Source: JBMNPT01 sp050943735
GTDB taxonomy: Bacteria > Bacillota > Clostridia > Oscillospirales > RGIG577
Length of the DNA: 6,640 nucleotides
Direction: 5' to 3'
Assembly (NCBI GenBank): GCA_050943735.1
Contig: JBMNPT010000019.1
Coordinates: 1-6,640 of the forward strand
Part shown: positions 6,592 through 6,640 of the stretch, piece after piece
How positions within the stretch are numbered: the first letter of the stretch is position 1
Layout: each line of letters starts with the position of its first letter
Program-made: the position numbers and the translations under genes
Notes under the pieces: model-generated
Seen by the model: only the letters and a program-made list of their open reading frames with translations
Database searches by the model: none
What the model was told of the DNA's origin: nothing

Positions 6592-6640
6592 CCAATTTTT
6601 ATTCCTCTTTTATTAGACGTTTGTCAGCCTGGGATGGTTG

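Noticed and set aside
6592..6640. Possible start of another gene at the right edge
   Set aside because: Only 49 A/T-rich bases remain, with no convincing ribosome site or frame on either strand.

Overview
The window looks like chromosomal DNA from an anaerobic, probably gut-dwelling member of the Clostridia, with Oscillospiraceae/Ruminococcaceae the best guess. This rests on strong purine-rich Shine-Dalgarno sites, a sigma-A type promoter, short U-tailed intrinsic terminators, protein sequences of Firmicutes type, and a surface-protein module that I recall from Oscillospiraceae S-layer-homology proteins. No mobile element, CRISPR array, tRNA or rRNA was seen.

Left part (1-2371, + strand): the 3' end of a catabolic operon. 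It holds the C-terminal end of a TIM-barrel sugar isomerase/epimerase (1-245), a complete D-2-hydroxyacid dehydrogenase of the glycerate dehydrogenase/hydroxypyruvate reductase type (308-1273) and a complete zinc-dependent medium-chain alcohol/polyol dehydrogenase (1300-2325). Gaps are short (62 and 26 bases), no terminator separates the genes, and a strong terminator at 2343-2371 closes the unit. Together they suggest NAD-linked interconversion of a sugar, polyol or sugar acid; the substrate cannot be read from the sequence.

Right part (2370-6640, - strand, convergent with the operon): a sigma-A promoter at 6563-6591, with an imperfect dyad over its -10 box, drives a 1170-residue membrane-anchored protein (2967-6479). 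That protein has an acidic/lysine-rich cytoplasmic tail, one membrane helix, two consecutive HlyD/MacA-like adaptor units, a methionine-, glycine- and acid-rich insert in the second unit, and a roughly 550-residue C-terminal region. The end of that region resembles the C-terminal module of clostridial S-layer-homology proteins. An intrinsic terminator (2921-2949) follows, and then a small two-helix membrane protein of YcxB-like type (2370-2897). The stop codon of this last gene lies inside the T-tract of the operon's terminator.

The most interesting object is the 1170-residue protein: an apparent fusion of a double efflux-adaptor ectodomain with a cell-surface module, with no ABC transporter partner inside the window.
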